A stretch of DNA of 64,000 nucleotides from CAVVSD01 sp963757125 (GTDB taxonomy: Bacteria; Actinomycetota; Thermoleophilia; Solirubrobacterales; Solirubrobacteraceae). The stretch lies in assembly GCA_963757125.1 (NCBI GenBank), contig CAVWQP010000004.1:868001-932000 (forward strand), written 5' to 3'. The position numbers and the translations under genes were made by a program. This document shows positions 20,564 to 29,170 of this stretch, piece by piece. The notes beneath the pieces were generated by a model that had not been told where the DNA came from, made no database searches, and saw only the letters and a program-made list of their open reading frames with translations. The first letter of the stretch is position 1. Each line of letters begins with the position of its first letter.

Positions 20564-21206
20564 TCTTGATGTTCGACGTGGCCCGGCCGAAGCTTAGCGC
20601 CTCGGTCTCGGCCGCCCCGTCCCAGTGCAGCAGCGAGCCGGTCACCCGCTGCTCACGACCCTCCGCCTTGGCGATGTGGACCGTGTGCCGGTCGAGGCAG
20701 AGCACGCACTGGGTGACGGCCTCGACGGTGCTGGTGACCGCCTCGGGCAGCTGCCGCAGATCCATCGACCAGTAGGCGATCGCTCCGAGCTCCAGGAGCA
20801 TCGGACAGCACCGGGCGAAGAACCCGCGCGCGAGCTCGACGCCCCAGGCGTCGACCATCGCGTCGAGGCTGTCGAACAGCAGCAGGTTGCGTCGCCGCAC
20901 GTCGCAGCTGCGGCGGACCTCGCGCAGGAGATCGCCCGGCGCCATCGGCGCGCCGCCGGGCTCGGTGCCGATCGTCTCCATGTCGGGGAAGTCCGCCGCC
21001 AGGCCGCTCGGCTGCGGCCCGACGGCGACCCACCCCGTGAAGTCGAACGCATCGTGCAGCGAGGCGATCGCGCGGTAGAACGAGTCCGCGGACGCGACGC
21101 CGTCCAGCTGCCACACGACGTTGTCGCCCCAGTAGAGGCAGCCGAGCACGTCGTCGAGCGTCGCGACCCCGGTGCTGACGCGACGCTCGGGCTCGTCTGC
21201 CGTCAC
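20564..21206 (-). CDS. RAD55/KaiC-like protein without Walker A, 3' end lost
   Basis: The GTG start overlaps the upstream stop by 4 bases. The N-terminus STGVATLDDVLGCLYWGDN has the opening pattern of KaiC/RAD55 ATPases, and NLLLFDSLDAM looks like the Walker B strand. The GxxxxGK[ST] loop is absent, so nucleotide binding is doubtful. The recognisable protein reads to about ...FGRATSNIKI and then enters antisense acetamidase sequence at about 20563. The natural C-terminus therefore appears lost at the same junction that truncates the acetamidase. It is co-translated with the muconolactone isomerase-like gene. Confidence 0.6.
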
Positions 21207-21508
21207 TGATGTGGCGCAGCCTGGGCCGCCATGGCCTCCCGCAGCTGCGTGAACCCCATGTCGCCGGGGACGAACGGGCGGACCTCGTAGCGGCTGAAGG
21301 GCGAGAAGGGCATCTCGAGCATCAGCTGGTTGATCCGCGCGGCGTCCTCGACCTCGAGGACGCCGAACCCTCCGCCTCCGGGGAACGTCCCGAAGAGGTC
21401 GAACTCGTCCTTGTGGCGCGTCCACCAGTCGGTCGCGCCCTCGACGATCCCGGGCATCTCGCTCGGCGGGATCGGGTGCTGCGGCGTTGCAACGACGAGA
21501 ACCTGCAT
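21203..21508 (-). CDS. Muconolactone isomerase-like small protein
   Basis: 101 aa with the ferredoxin-like alpha/beta-barrel pattern of the muconolactone delta-isomerase fold: an N-terminal MQVLVVAT strand, then GATDWWTRHKDEFDLFGTFPGGGGFGVLEV and a C-terminal PFSPFSRYEVRPF. True muconolactone isomerases sit in catechol degradation clusters; no other such gene is nearby, so the reaction is uncertain. It is first in an operon with the RAD55-like gene (stop and start overlap). Confidence 0.7.
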   Translation of the reverse strand: MQVLVVATPQHPIPPSEMPGIVEGATDWWTRHKDEFDLFGTFPGGGGFGVLEVEDAARINQLMLEMPFSPFSRYEVRPFVPGDMGFTQLREAMAAQAAPHQ

Positions 21509-21626
21509 GACGCTGCTCCCGTGTTGTGATGGGTGGTCGGCGCGACCCTACACCCGCTCACCCGGCCGTCGCCAGACGGGCGACCCGCCGTCCGAGCCGG
21601 TAACGCGTCTGCCATCGTGCCGCGAC

Positions 21627-22703
21627 GTGAAGGCCGCACTCCTCGTCGAATACGGCAGGCCGCTCGAGGTCGAGGACGTCACCCCGGTGACGCCGGAGGA
21701 CGACGACGTCGTCGTCCGCATGACCGCCAGCGCGTACTGCTACACGGACTGCCTCAACCAGCGCGGCATGCGCGGGCTGCCGCGCACGCTGCCGACCATC
21801 GTCGGGCACGCCGCCGTCGGCGTGGTCGAGCACGCGGGCCCCGGCGTCACGCGCGTCCGCGAGGGCGACCACGTCCTCGTGCCCGGCACGCCGGAGTGCG
21901 GGGTCTGCTTCTGGTGCCGGAAGGGCCGCCCGGACCAGTGCGAGCACCTGCTCGCGCCCGCCCGGCCCGTCGCGCACCGGGCGGACGGCACGCCGGTCGT
22001 CACGGGCATCGGGACCTACGCGGAGCTCATCACGATCCGCGGTACATGGGCCTTCCCGCTGGACAGCACGCTCCCCGACACGACGCTGACGCTCCTGGGC
22101 TGCGGCATCACCACCGGCGTCGGCGCCGCGTTCAACGTCGGCCAGGTGCAGCCCGGCGACACGGTCGCCGTCGTCGGCTGCGGGCACCTCGGCCTGTGGA
22201 TGGTGCAGGGCGCGAAGCTCGCGGGCGCCGAGCGGATCATCGCCGTCGAGCCGCTCGCGTGGCGCACGGACGTCGCGCTGCAGCTCGGCGCCACCGACAT
22301 CGTGAACCCCGCCCACGCGGACCCCGTCGAGCAGGTCCGCGCGCTGACCGAGGGCCGCGGCGCCGACGTGACGCTGGAGGCCTCCGGCCCGCCCGAGGGG
22401 ATCGAGCAGGCGTTCGCGATGACCCGTCGCGCCGGCACCGCGGTCATCACCGGCGTCTCGTCGCAGGCCTCGTCGGTGACGCTGCCGCAGACGGAGGTCG
22501 CGATCCGCGGCAAGCGGCTCGTGAGCTGCCAGATGGGGCAGACGCACGTCATGCGCGACGTCCCGCGCTACGTCGAGATGCTCGAGGACGGCCGGCTCGA
22601 CGCCGCGCCGATCATCACCGGCATCCACCCGCTCGCCGAGATCAACGAGGCGAACGAGGTCGCGGCCGGCCGCAACGCGCTGACCGGCGTCATCGTGCCG
22701 TAG
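21627..22703 (+). CDS. Zinc-type alcohol dehydrogenase, altered zinc motif
   Basis: 358 aa, GTG start. A medium-chain dehydrogenase with structural cysteines C91, C94, C97, C105 and a nucleotide loop GCGHLGLW. The catalytic region reads YCYTDC (C38), and the usual GHE triplet is GHA (H61-A62), so the conserved Glu is replaced. The fold and cofactor site are clear; the altered ligand shell may reflect a different substrate. A 6-5-6 inverted repeat (GTCGCC-AGACG-GGCGAC, 21568-21584) lies in the promoter region. Confidence 0.85.
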   Translation: MKAALLVEYGRPLEVEDVTPVTPEDDDVVVRMTASAYCYTDCLNQRGMRGLPRTLPTIVGHAAVGVVEHAGPGVTRVREGDHVLVPGTPECGVCFWCRKGRPDQCEHLLAPARPVAHRADGTPVVTGIGTYAELITIRGTWAFPLDSTLPDTTLTLLGCGITTGVGAAFNVGQVQPGDTVAVVGCGHLGLWMVQGAKLAGAERIIAVEPLAWRTDVALQLGATDIVNPAHADPVEQVRALTEGRGADVTLEASGPPEGIEQAFAMTRRAGTAVITGVSSQASSVTLPQTEVAIRGKRLVSCQMGQTHVMRDVPRYVEMLEDGRLDAAPIITGIHPLAEINEANEVAAGRNALTGVIVP

Positions 22704-23385
22704 CGAGCAGCCGGGCGAAGACGCCGCGCAGACCGCGCCGCGCGTAGGCGTGGCCGGGCTGACCGGTGCTCATGACGGCGATCGCGACGCGCTCGTCGCC
22801 GCGGGTGAGCAGCGCGACCTGGTGCTCCGACAGGCCCGGTCCGTCGGTCCAACCGCCCTTGAACGCCGCGGTCCAGCCCGCCGGGACGACCTCCCCGATG
22901 CCCCAGCGCTGTGCGGGGATCACCGTCTGCAGCAGCCGCATCCCGTAGGCGCGGTGCGACGGCGGCATCGCGGTGTCGATGTGCAGGAAGAAGCGCGTCT
23001 GCTCGCGTGCCGTCGTGACGCTCAGGCCCCAGCGGTCGGCGAGCCGGAACCGCGGCATCCCCGCACGCCGCGCGGCGCGCTCGATCCGCTCCCGGCCCAG
23101 CCGCCCGACCACCCGCGACGCAGCGGCGTTGCTCGACTCGCGGATCATCGGCCGCAGGTCGCGGCGATCGCCGGCCTGCAGCTGCGCCACGAGCAGGACG
23201 GCCTTCACGAGGCTGAGGCCGTGGACGACCGTGTCCGGAGCCCGGCCCCAGAGCCGGTCCTCCGTGCGCACCGCGAAGGACACCTCGCCCGCTCGGCCGT
23301 CCGCGAACGCGTTCGCCGCCTCCGTGCCCGGCGCCCAGCCGGGCGGCGCGAGGAGGGCGAGCGACGCGAGCGCGGCCGTGAGCAT
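22690..23385 (-). CDS. Secreted class A beta-lactamase-like serine hydrolase
   Basis: 231 aa. A hydrophobic N-terminus (MLTAALASLALLAPPGW) looks like a signal peptide. The penicillin-recognising signatures are present: SLVK (SxxK), SSN (SxN) and KGG (KTG-like, in FKGGWTDG). The motif order matches the beta-lactamase2 family, whose members include true class A enzymes and peptidoglycan-active hydrolases. The start codon overlaps the hrpA stop by one base, so it is probably expressed from the helicase transcript. The 3' end overlaps the convergent dehydrogenase by 14 bases. Confidence 0.82.
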   Translation of the reverse strand: MLTAALASLALLAPPGWAPGTEAANAFADGRAGEVSFAVRTEDRLWGRAPDTVVHGLSLVKAVLLVAQLQAGDRRDLRPMIRESSNAAASRVVGRLGRERIERAARRAGMPRFRLADRWGLSVTTAREQTRFFLHIDTAMPPSHRAYGMRLLQTVIPAQRWGIGEVVPAGWTAAFKGGWTDGPGLSEHQVALLTRGDERVAIAVMSTGQPGHAYARRGLRGVFARLLATAR

Positions 23386-26300
23386 CAGCTCAGCATCCGC
23401 CGGATCCGCTTCGCGGAGACCTGACCCTTCACGCCCAGCGACTCGGCGAACTGGCCCACGCGCAGCTCCTCCAGCAGCCACGGCGCGTCCTCGACGTCCG
23501 GGCGGCCCGCCGCGAGCCCCTCCAGCTCGTGGATGACGCCCATCTTCTGCAGATCGGCCCCGAGCCCGTCGGGGAGGCGATCGAGCCGGCGCTGCGCCGC
23601 CCGCAGGTAGCGCTGCAGGTCGCCGAGCCGGGCGGCGCCCGCACGCGTCGCGAACCCGGGGGGCACGAGCCGATCGAGCTGGCGCTCGACGTCGGCGCGC
23701 ACGTCGCGGAACTGCGCGCCTCGGAGCCCGTCCAGCGCGAGGCGCACGTCGCGCGCCGCGTCGAGCACGGCGACCATCGCCTCGGCGACCTGGGTCGTCC
23801 CCGCGACGAGCCGCCCGGCCACGTGGCGCTCCAGGCGCTCGTACGCCTCGCGATCCCACGCCGGGCCGCCGGCCTCGGCGACGAGCGCGTCGACGGCGGC
23901 GTCCCGCGCGTCCTCCAGATGCGAGCCGCCCGACAGCGTGAGCGCCGCGGCCACGCCCAGGCGCTCCCCGACCGTGCGCAGCGGGGACGGCAGGCGCAGC
24001 ACGAGCAGGCGGCGGGTGCCGGCCCGCATGGCCTCCGCCTGCGCCGCGGCCGTGTCGAGCACCCGGACGCCCACCGTGGCGCCCTCGTCGACGAGCGCGG
24101 GGTACGCGCGCACCGCCTGCCCGGTGCCGGGCAGCGCGATCGTCTTGGGGAGCGTGAGGCCGGCCTCCCAGACGGTGAGCCCGCTGCGCTCCAGACCCGC
24201 AGCGGCCGTCGCGAGCTCCGCCCGCAGCCGTGGGCGGACCTGCTCGCGCAGCGCCTCGAGGTCGCGCCCCGCCGCGAGGACCTCGTGATCGGCGCCCTCG
24301 ATCTGGAAGCGCATCCGCAGGTGGTCGGGGAGCTTGGACAGGATCCCAGGCGTCCGCCGGCACGCGGACGTTGCGCACCTCGGCGAGCACCCGGGTGACG
24401 TCCTCGAGGAGCGGCGCACGACGCGGCTCGAGCCGCTCGAGCACCTGCCCGACGACCTCGGGCACCGGGACGAGCGGCCGGCGCAGGTCCTTCGGCAGCC
24501 CGCGCAGCAGCGCGGTGAGCAGCTCGCGGCGCAGGGCGGGGACAAGCCACTCGAACCGGTCGGACCGCACGGCGCCCAGGAGGCGCAGCGGGACGTGCGC
24601 GGTCACGCCGTCGTCGGGCGCCCCCGGCTCGAAGCGGTAGGTCAGCTCGAGCTCGATCTCGCCCTGACGCCAGGTCGCCGGCCAGCCGCGCCGGGCGAGC
24701 CCGTCCGCGGCCGCGGGGTCGACGAGCAGCTCCCGCGTGTACGTGAGGAGGTCCGGGTCCGTGCGGCGCGCGTCGCGCCACCAGCGGTCGAAGTCCTGAC
24801 CGGACACGACGCTCTCCGGCACCCGCTCGTCGAAGAAGTCGTAGAGGACCTGGTCGGCGACGAGGATCCCGCGGCGGCGGACGCGGTCCTCCAGCGCCTC
24901 GATCTCCTCCAGCGCCTTCCCGTTGGCGTCGAAGAACGCGTGGCGCGTCGCCCAGTCGCGCTCGACGAGCGCCTTGCGGATGAACACCTCCCGCGACGTC
25001 ACCGGGTCGATGCGCCCGTAGGCGACCTTCCGGCCGTCGACGATCGGAAGGCCGTACAAGGTCACGCGCTCCTTCGCGACGACCGAGCCCCGCTTGCGGT
25101 CCCAGTACGGGTCGTCGTACATGCGGCGGACGAGGTGGCCGGCGAGCGGCTCGATCCACGCCGGGTCGATGCGCGCGCCCGTCCGCCCCCACAGCCGCGA
25201 CGTCTCCACGAGCTCGGCGACCATGACCCAGTCGGGCTGACGGCGCGAGAGCACGGAGCCGGGGAAGATCGCGAAACGCCCGCCGCGCGCGCCGAGGTAG
25301 TCGCGGCGGCGGGGGTCGCGCAGGCCGACGTGCGACAGCAGGCCGGCCAGCAGCGCGCGGTGGATCTCGTCGGGCTCGGCCGGCGTCCCGTTCCGGTGCA
25401 CGCCGGCCGCCTTCGCGGCCTGGCGCAGCTGCGCGACGAGGTCCTGCCACTCGCGGATGCGCAGCACGTGCAGGTACTCGGCCTTCAGCCGCTTGCGGAA
25501 CTGGTTGCCGGTCAGCTCGCGCTGGCGCTCGCGCACGAAGGTCCAGAGGTTCAGCAGGGAGAGGAAGTCCGAGCCCGGATCGGCGAAGCGCGCGTGGAGC
25601 GCATCGGCCTCCTCTCTGTGCTCGGCCGGGCGCTCGCGCGGATCCTGGATCGACAGCGCGGCGGCGATGACGGTGACCTCCTCGGCGCAGCCCAGCTCGT
25701 CGGCCTCGAGGACCATCCGGCCCATCCGCGGGTCCACCGGCAGCCCCGCCAGCCGCCGGCCGAGGCGCGTGATGTCGCCCGCGCGATCGAACGCGCCCAG
25801 CTCCTGCAGGAGCGTCACGGCGTCGCGCACCTGGCGCCGGTCGGGCGGATCGAGGAACGGGAAGTCCTCCACCGCGCCGAGCCCGGCGACCGCCATCTGC
25901 AGCAGGACCGAGGCGAGGCTCGTGCGCAGGATCTCCGGGTCGGTGAAGCGCGGGCGCGCCTCGAAGTCCTCCTCGGAGTAGAGGCGGATGCAGATGCCGT
26001 CCGACGTGCGCCCGCACCGGCCCTTGCGCTGGTCGGCGGAGGCCTGGGAGATCGGCTCGATCGGCAGTCGCTGCACCTTCAGCCGCGCGCTGTAGCGGCT
26101 GATCCGGGCCGTCCCTGGATCGACGACGTACCGGATGCCGGGGACCGTCAGCGAGGTCTCGGCGACGTTCGTCGCCAGCACGACGCGGCTGCGGTACGGG
26201 CCGCCGGGGCGCCGGAAGACGCGGTGCTGCTCGTCGGTGGACAGGCGCGCGTAGAGCGGCAGGATCTCGACGTCGCTCGCCAGGCGGCTGCGCAGGCCGT

Positions 26301-27216
26301 CGGCGGTGTCGCGGATCTCGCGCTCGCCGCTGAGGAAGACGAGCACGTCGCCGGTGCCCTCCCTCGCGAGCTCCTCCACCGCGTCGCCGATCGCCTCGAC
26401 CTGGTCGGCCTCCTCGGCGACCGGCCGGTGGCGGACCTCGACGGGGTACGTGCGGCCCGACACCTCGACGACCGGCGCGTCGCCGAAGTGCGCGGCGAAG
26501 CGGGCGGGATCGATCGTCGCGGACGTGATGATCAGCTTCAGGTCCGGCCGCGACGGGAGGATCCGCTTCAGGTAGCCGAGCAGGAAGTCGATGTTGAGGC
26601 TCCGCTCGTGCGCCTCGTCGACGATGATCGTGTCGTAGCGGCGCAGCAGCGGATCGCTCGACGTCTCCGCCAGCAGAAGCCCGTCGGTCATGAGCCGGAC
26701 GAGGGTGTCCTGGCCGGAGCGGTCGTTGAAGCGCACCGAGTACCCGACCGCCTCGCCGAGCGAGACGCCCAGTTCGTCGGCGATGCGCTCGGCGACCGTG
26801 CGGGCGGCGAGCCGCCGCGGCTGGGTGTGGCCGATCGCGCCCCGGACGCCGCGGCCGAGCTCGAGGCAGATCTTGGGCAGCTGGGTCGTCTTGCCCGAGC
26901 CGGTCTCGCCCGCGACGACCACGACCTGGTGCTCGGCGATGGCCGCGCGCAGGTCCTCGCGGCGGGCGCTGACCGGCAGCTCGGGCGGATAGGTGACGTC
27001 CGGCACCGCGGCGCGTCGCGTCTCGATGCGCGACTCCGCCGTCGCGATCTCCGCGTCGAGACGCTCGAACGCCGCCGGATCGCCGCCACGCCGCAACCGG
27101 TCGACCTTGCGGGCGAGCCGATGGGCGTCGCGGATCGTCAGCCCGTCGAGCCGCGCGCGCAGGACGTCGGTGTCGGCGGAGGTGTGCACCCTGATCGACG
27201 ATAGGCGTGCGACCAT
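23385..27216 (-). CDS. hrpA: ATP-dependent RNA helicase HrpA, one frameshift
   Basis: About 1276 aa after correction, close to the usual 1300. The DEAH-box helicase motifs are in order: GETGSGKTT (Walker A), TQPRRLAART (Ia), DEAHERS (II), SATID (III), and the GRCGRTSDG motif VI region. These are followed by the HA2/OB parts and the long HrpA-specific C-terminal domain. The frame shifts near 24343: upstream ...NVRVPADAWD, downstream ...LSKLPDHLRMRFQIE. HrpA rescues stalled ribosomes by unwinding or pulling mRNA. I chose the ATG at 27216; a GTG at 27189 is possible. The start is 6 bases from the divergent PilZ ATG, so promoters overlap. Confidence 0.88.
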
Positions 27217-27222
27217 CCCGGC

Positions 27223-27588
27223 ATGGACCCCCCCGATCCCCAGGGCGGCACCCCGCGGCGGCTGGACCCGAACGAGCGGAGGCGGCTCCCCCGGGTCCTC
27301 ATGGCGGTGGAGTGCACGCTGCAACGCCGGATGGGCTCGCCGATCACGGCCCAGACGATCGACCTCGGCCCGGGCGGGATGCGCGTGGAGAGCAAGCGCC
27401 CGCTCACGGCGGACGAGGAGCTGGACTTCGCGATCCCGACCGACTCGGTGCACGTCAGCGGCCGGGCGCGCGTGATGCGCCAGCAGGAGCGCTACGTGTA
27501 CGCGCTGCGCTTCGAACGGCTGCCGCCGGAGGCCCGCGCGGCGCTCAACGCGCTCGCAGCGCGCACGCCGCCGACGTCGCTGCTGTAG
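27223..27588 (+). CDS. PilZ domain protein
   Basis: 121 aa. A single PilZ domain with the RRLPR arginine motif near residue 20 and DLGPGGM near residue 48 (the D/NxSxxG motif with Pro for Ser). The PilZ fold binds cyclic di-GMP through these residues; the Ser-to-Pro change could weaken binding. A diguanylate cyclase lies 1.6 kb away on the other strand. It diverges from hrpA. Confidence 0.82.
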   Translation: MDPPDPQGGTPRRLDPNERRRLPRVLMAVECTLQRRMGSPITAQTIDLGPGGMRVESKRPLTADEELDFAIPTDSVHVSGRARVMRQQERYVYALRFERLPPEARAALNALAARTPPTSLL

Positions 27589-27609
27589 AGGTCCCTCCGA
27601 CGACTGAGG

Positions 27610-27638
27610 GCGCCCCCGGCGTAACCGAGGGCGCCCCT
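27610..27638 (+). terminator. GC-rich hairpin after the PilZ gene
   Basis: Two copies of GGGCGCCC separated by about 12 bases can pair as an 8-bp stem. There is no T-run, so termination is only plausible. The 190 bases between PilZ and PhzF hold no other feature I can see. Confidence 0.35.
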
Positions 27639-27779
27639 GGTCGTGGCGCCGGCCCTCCGAGGCCGGACGATGCGCCGCCGCCGATCCCCAGCGGAGGCGG
27701 CGCGGCCTGTCCGAACACAGTGATCGGCAGCCTCTCGCCGGGGCTGAGACGGAATGGGGTGCGTTGGACGGACGTCCGG

Positions 27780-28619
27780 CTACAGGGTGGTGCCTTCGGC
27801 GACGACCACGACGTCGCCGGTGACCCGGACGCGGTCGCCCTCGACCGCGGCGTGCAGCGTGCTGGGGCGCCCGATCTCCGCGCCCTGCCCGACCGTCAGC
27901 TCCTGCACGCCGGCGCGCTCGGCGACGTACGCGAGCAGCGGGCCGACGGCGGAGCCGGTCGCCGGGTCCTCGAGCGTGCCGGCGTCGCCCATGAAGAAGC
28001 TCCGCGCCCTCCCGGCGCCGTCCTGCGAGTCGACGGCGGCGACGTACACGCAGATCGCGCCCAACTCGTCGAGCAGCGCGGGCAGGAGCGTCTCGTCGGC
28101 GCGGGCGCGTGCGAGCGCGGCGACGTCCCGCACCGGCGTCACGACGTGCGGGACGCCGGTCGAGACGAGCTGCGGCGGCCACGCCGGATTCGCCTCGGCC
28201 GGGCCCAGCCCGACGGCCGCGAGGACGCGTGCCGGATCGAGCTCGGCGCCGAAGACGACTGGGTTCTGCAGCATGGACGCGCGGGCATCGACGCCGTCGA
28301 GCGTCACGTCGACCGGCTGCAGGCCCGCGTGCGTCTGCTGGACGTAGCTGGCCTGTGCCTGGCCGCGCGCGCGGGCCACGGCGACCGCGGTGCCGAGCGA
28401 CGGATGGCCGGCGAACGGCAGCTCGCCGTGCAGGGTGAAGATCCGGTTGCGGTAGTCGGCGCCGCTCTCGGTCGCCGTCTGCACGAACGTCGTCTCCGAC
28501 AGGCGCGTCTCGCGCGCGATGGCGAGCATGGCGGCCTCGTCGAGGTCGTCGGCGTCGTGGACGACGCACAGGCCGTTCCCCGCGAGCGGCACCGACGTGA
28601 AGACGTCGAGCCACGTCAA
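27780..28619 (-). CDS. PhzF-family isomerase/epimerase
   Basis: 279 aa with the PhzF hallmarks: the catalytic Glu42 in LSETTFV, GHPSLGTA at the first half's helix and EDPATGSAVGPL in the second half. The fold is two diaminopimelate-epimerase-like domains. PhzF itself isomerises a phenazine precursor, but most family members have unknown substrates and no phenazine genes are nearby. It is followed closely on the same strand by the cyclase and acidic protein genes upstream, without overlap. Confidence 0.88.
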   Translation of the reverse strand: MTWLDVFTSVPLAGNGLCVVHDADDLDEAAMLAIARETRLSETTFVQTATESGADYRNRIFTLHGELPFAGHPSLGTAVAVARARGQAQASYVQQTHAGLQPVDVTLDGVDARASMLQNPVVFGAELDPARVLAAVGLGPAEANPAWPPQLVSTGVPHVVTPVRDVAALARARADETLLPALLDELGAICVYVAAVDSQDGAGRARSFFMGDAGTLEDPATGSAVGPLLAYVAERAGVQELTVGQGAEIGRPSTLHAAVEGDRVRVTGDVVVVAEGTTL

Positions 28620-28636
28620 CGGGCCGGCCCATCGGA

Positions 28637-29146
28637 TCAGTCGTCGAAGTCGAAGTCGCGCGGCGGACGCTGCTCGAACCAGAGCCGATCGTGCTCCGGC
28701 GTCTCCTCGAGGAACTCCGGCGTGCCCTCGAGCACGTCGCCGTCCTCGTTCTGGTCCGCCTCGGGATGCCGGCTCGGCTCGGGCGGAGCGGGCATCTCCT
28801 CCATGTCGAAGACGTCGTCTTCGATCATGGGTTCCGGCTTGGCGGCCGGATGCTCCACCGTGGGCTGGTCGATCGTGCTCTCGACGTTCCGTGCGACCGG
28901 CTCGGGGGCCGGCTCCGGCTCCGGTTCGGGCTCCTGCTCGAGGACGGGCTCCGGCTCCGGCTCGAAATCGAAGTCGGGCTCGGACTCAGGCTCGAAGTCG
29001 ACCTCGGGCTCCGCCTGCGCCGTCTCCGCGGAGCGGCGGACAGGACCGAGCGCCTCGCTCTCCTGGCGCGCGACCTCGCCGGGATCGGCACCGTGGCGCC
29101 GCTTGAGCTCGAGGTGCTCGCGAATGGCGTCGTCCAACAGGCCCAT
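28637..29146 (-). CDS. Acidic Glu/Pro-rich protein, lineage-specific
   Basis: 169 aa. A conserved-looking N-terminus (GLLDDAIREHLELKRRHGAD) is followed by a long low-complexity run of Glu-Pro repeats (about residues 45-90) and an acidic C-terminus ending RDFDFDD. It is probably disordered in the middle and has no membrane segment. I associate this N-terminal pattern with Thermoleophilia genomes, but that is memory rather than a search. It lies between PhzF and the diguanylate cyclase on the same strand; function unknown. Confidence 0.72.
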   Translation of the reverse strand: MGLLDDAIREHLELKRRHGADPGEVARQESEALGPVRRSAETAQAEPEVDFEPESEPDFDFEPEPEPVLEQEPEPEPEPAPEPVARNVESTIDQPTVEHPAAKPEPMIEDDVFDMEEMPAPPEPSRHPEADQNEDGDVLEGTPEFLEETPEHDRLWFEQRPPRDFDFDD

Positions 29147-29170
29147 ATCGGCCGCAGCTTAGAGCAGGGG

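Noticed and set aside
22690..28632. One continuous 1980-codon minus-strand frame
   Set aside because: It joins the beta-lactamase-like gene, most of hrpA and antisense of PilZ and PhzF; GC-rich sequence simply lacks stops.
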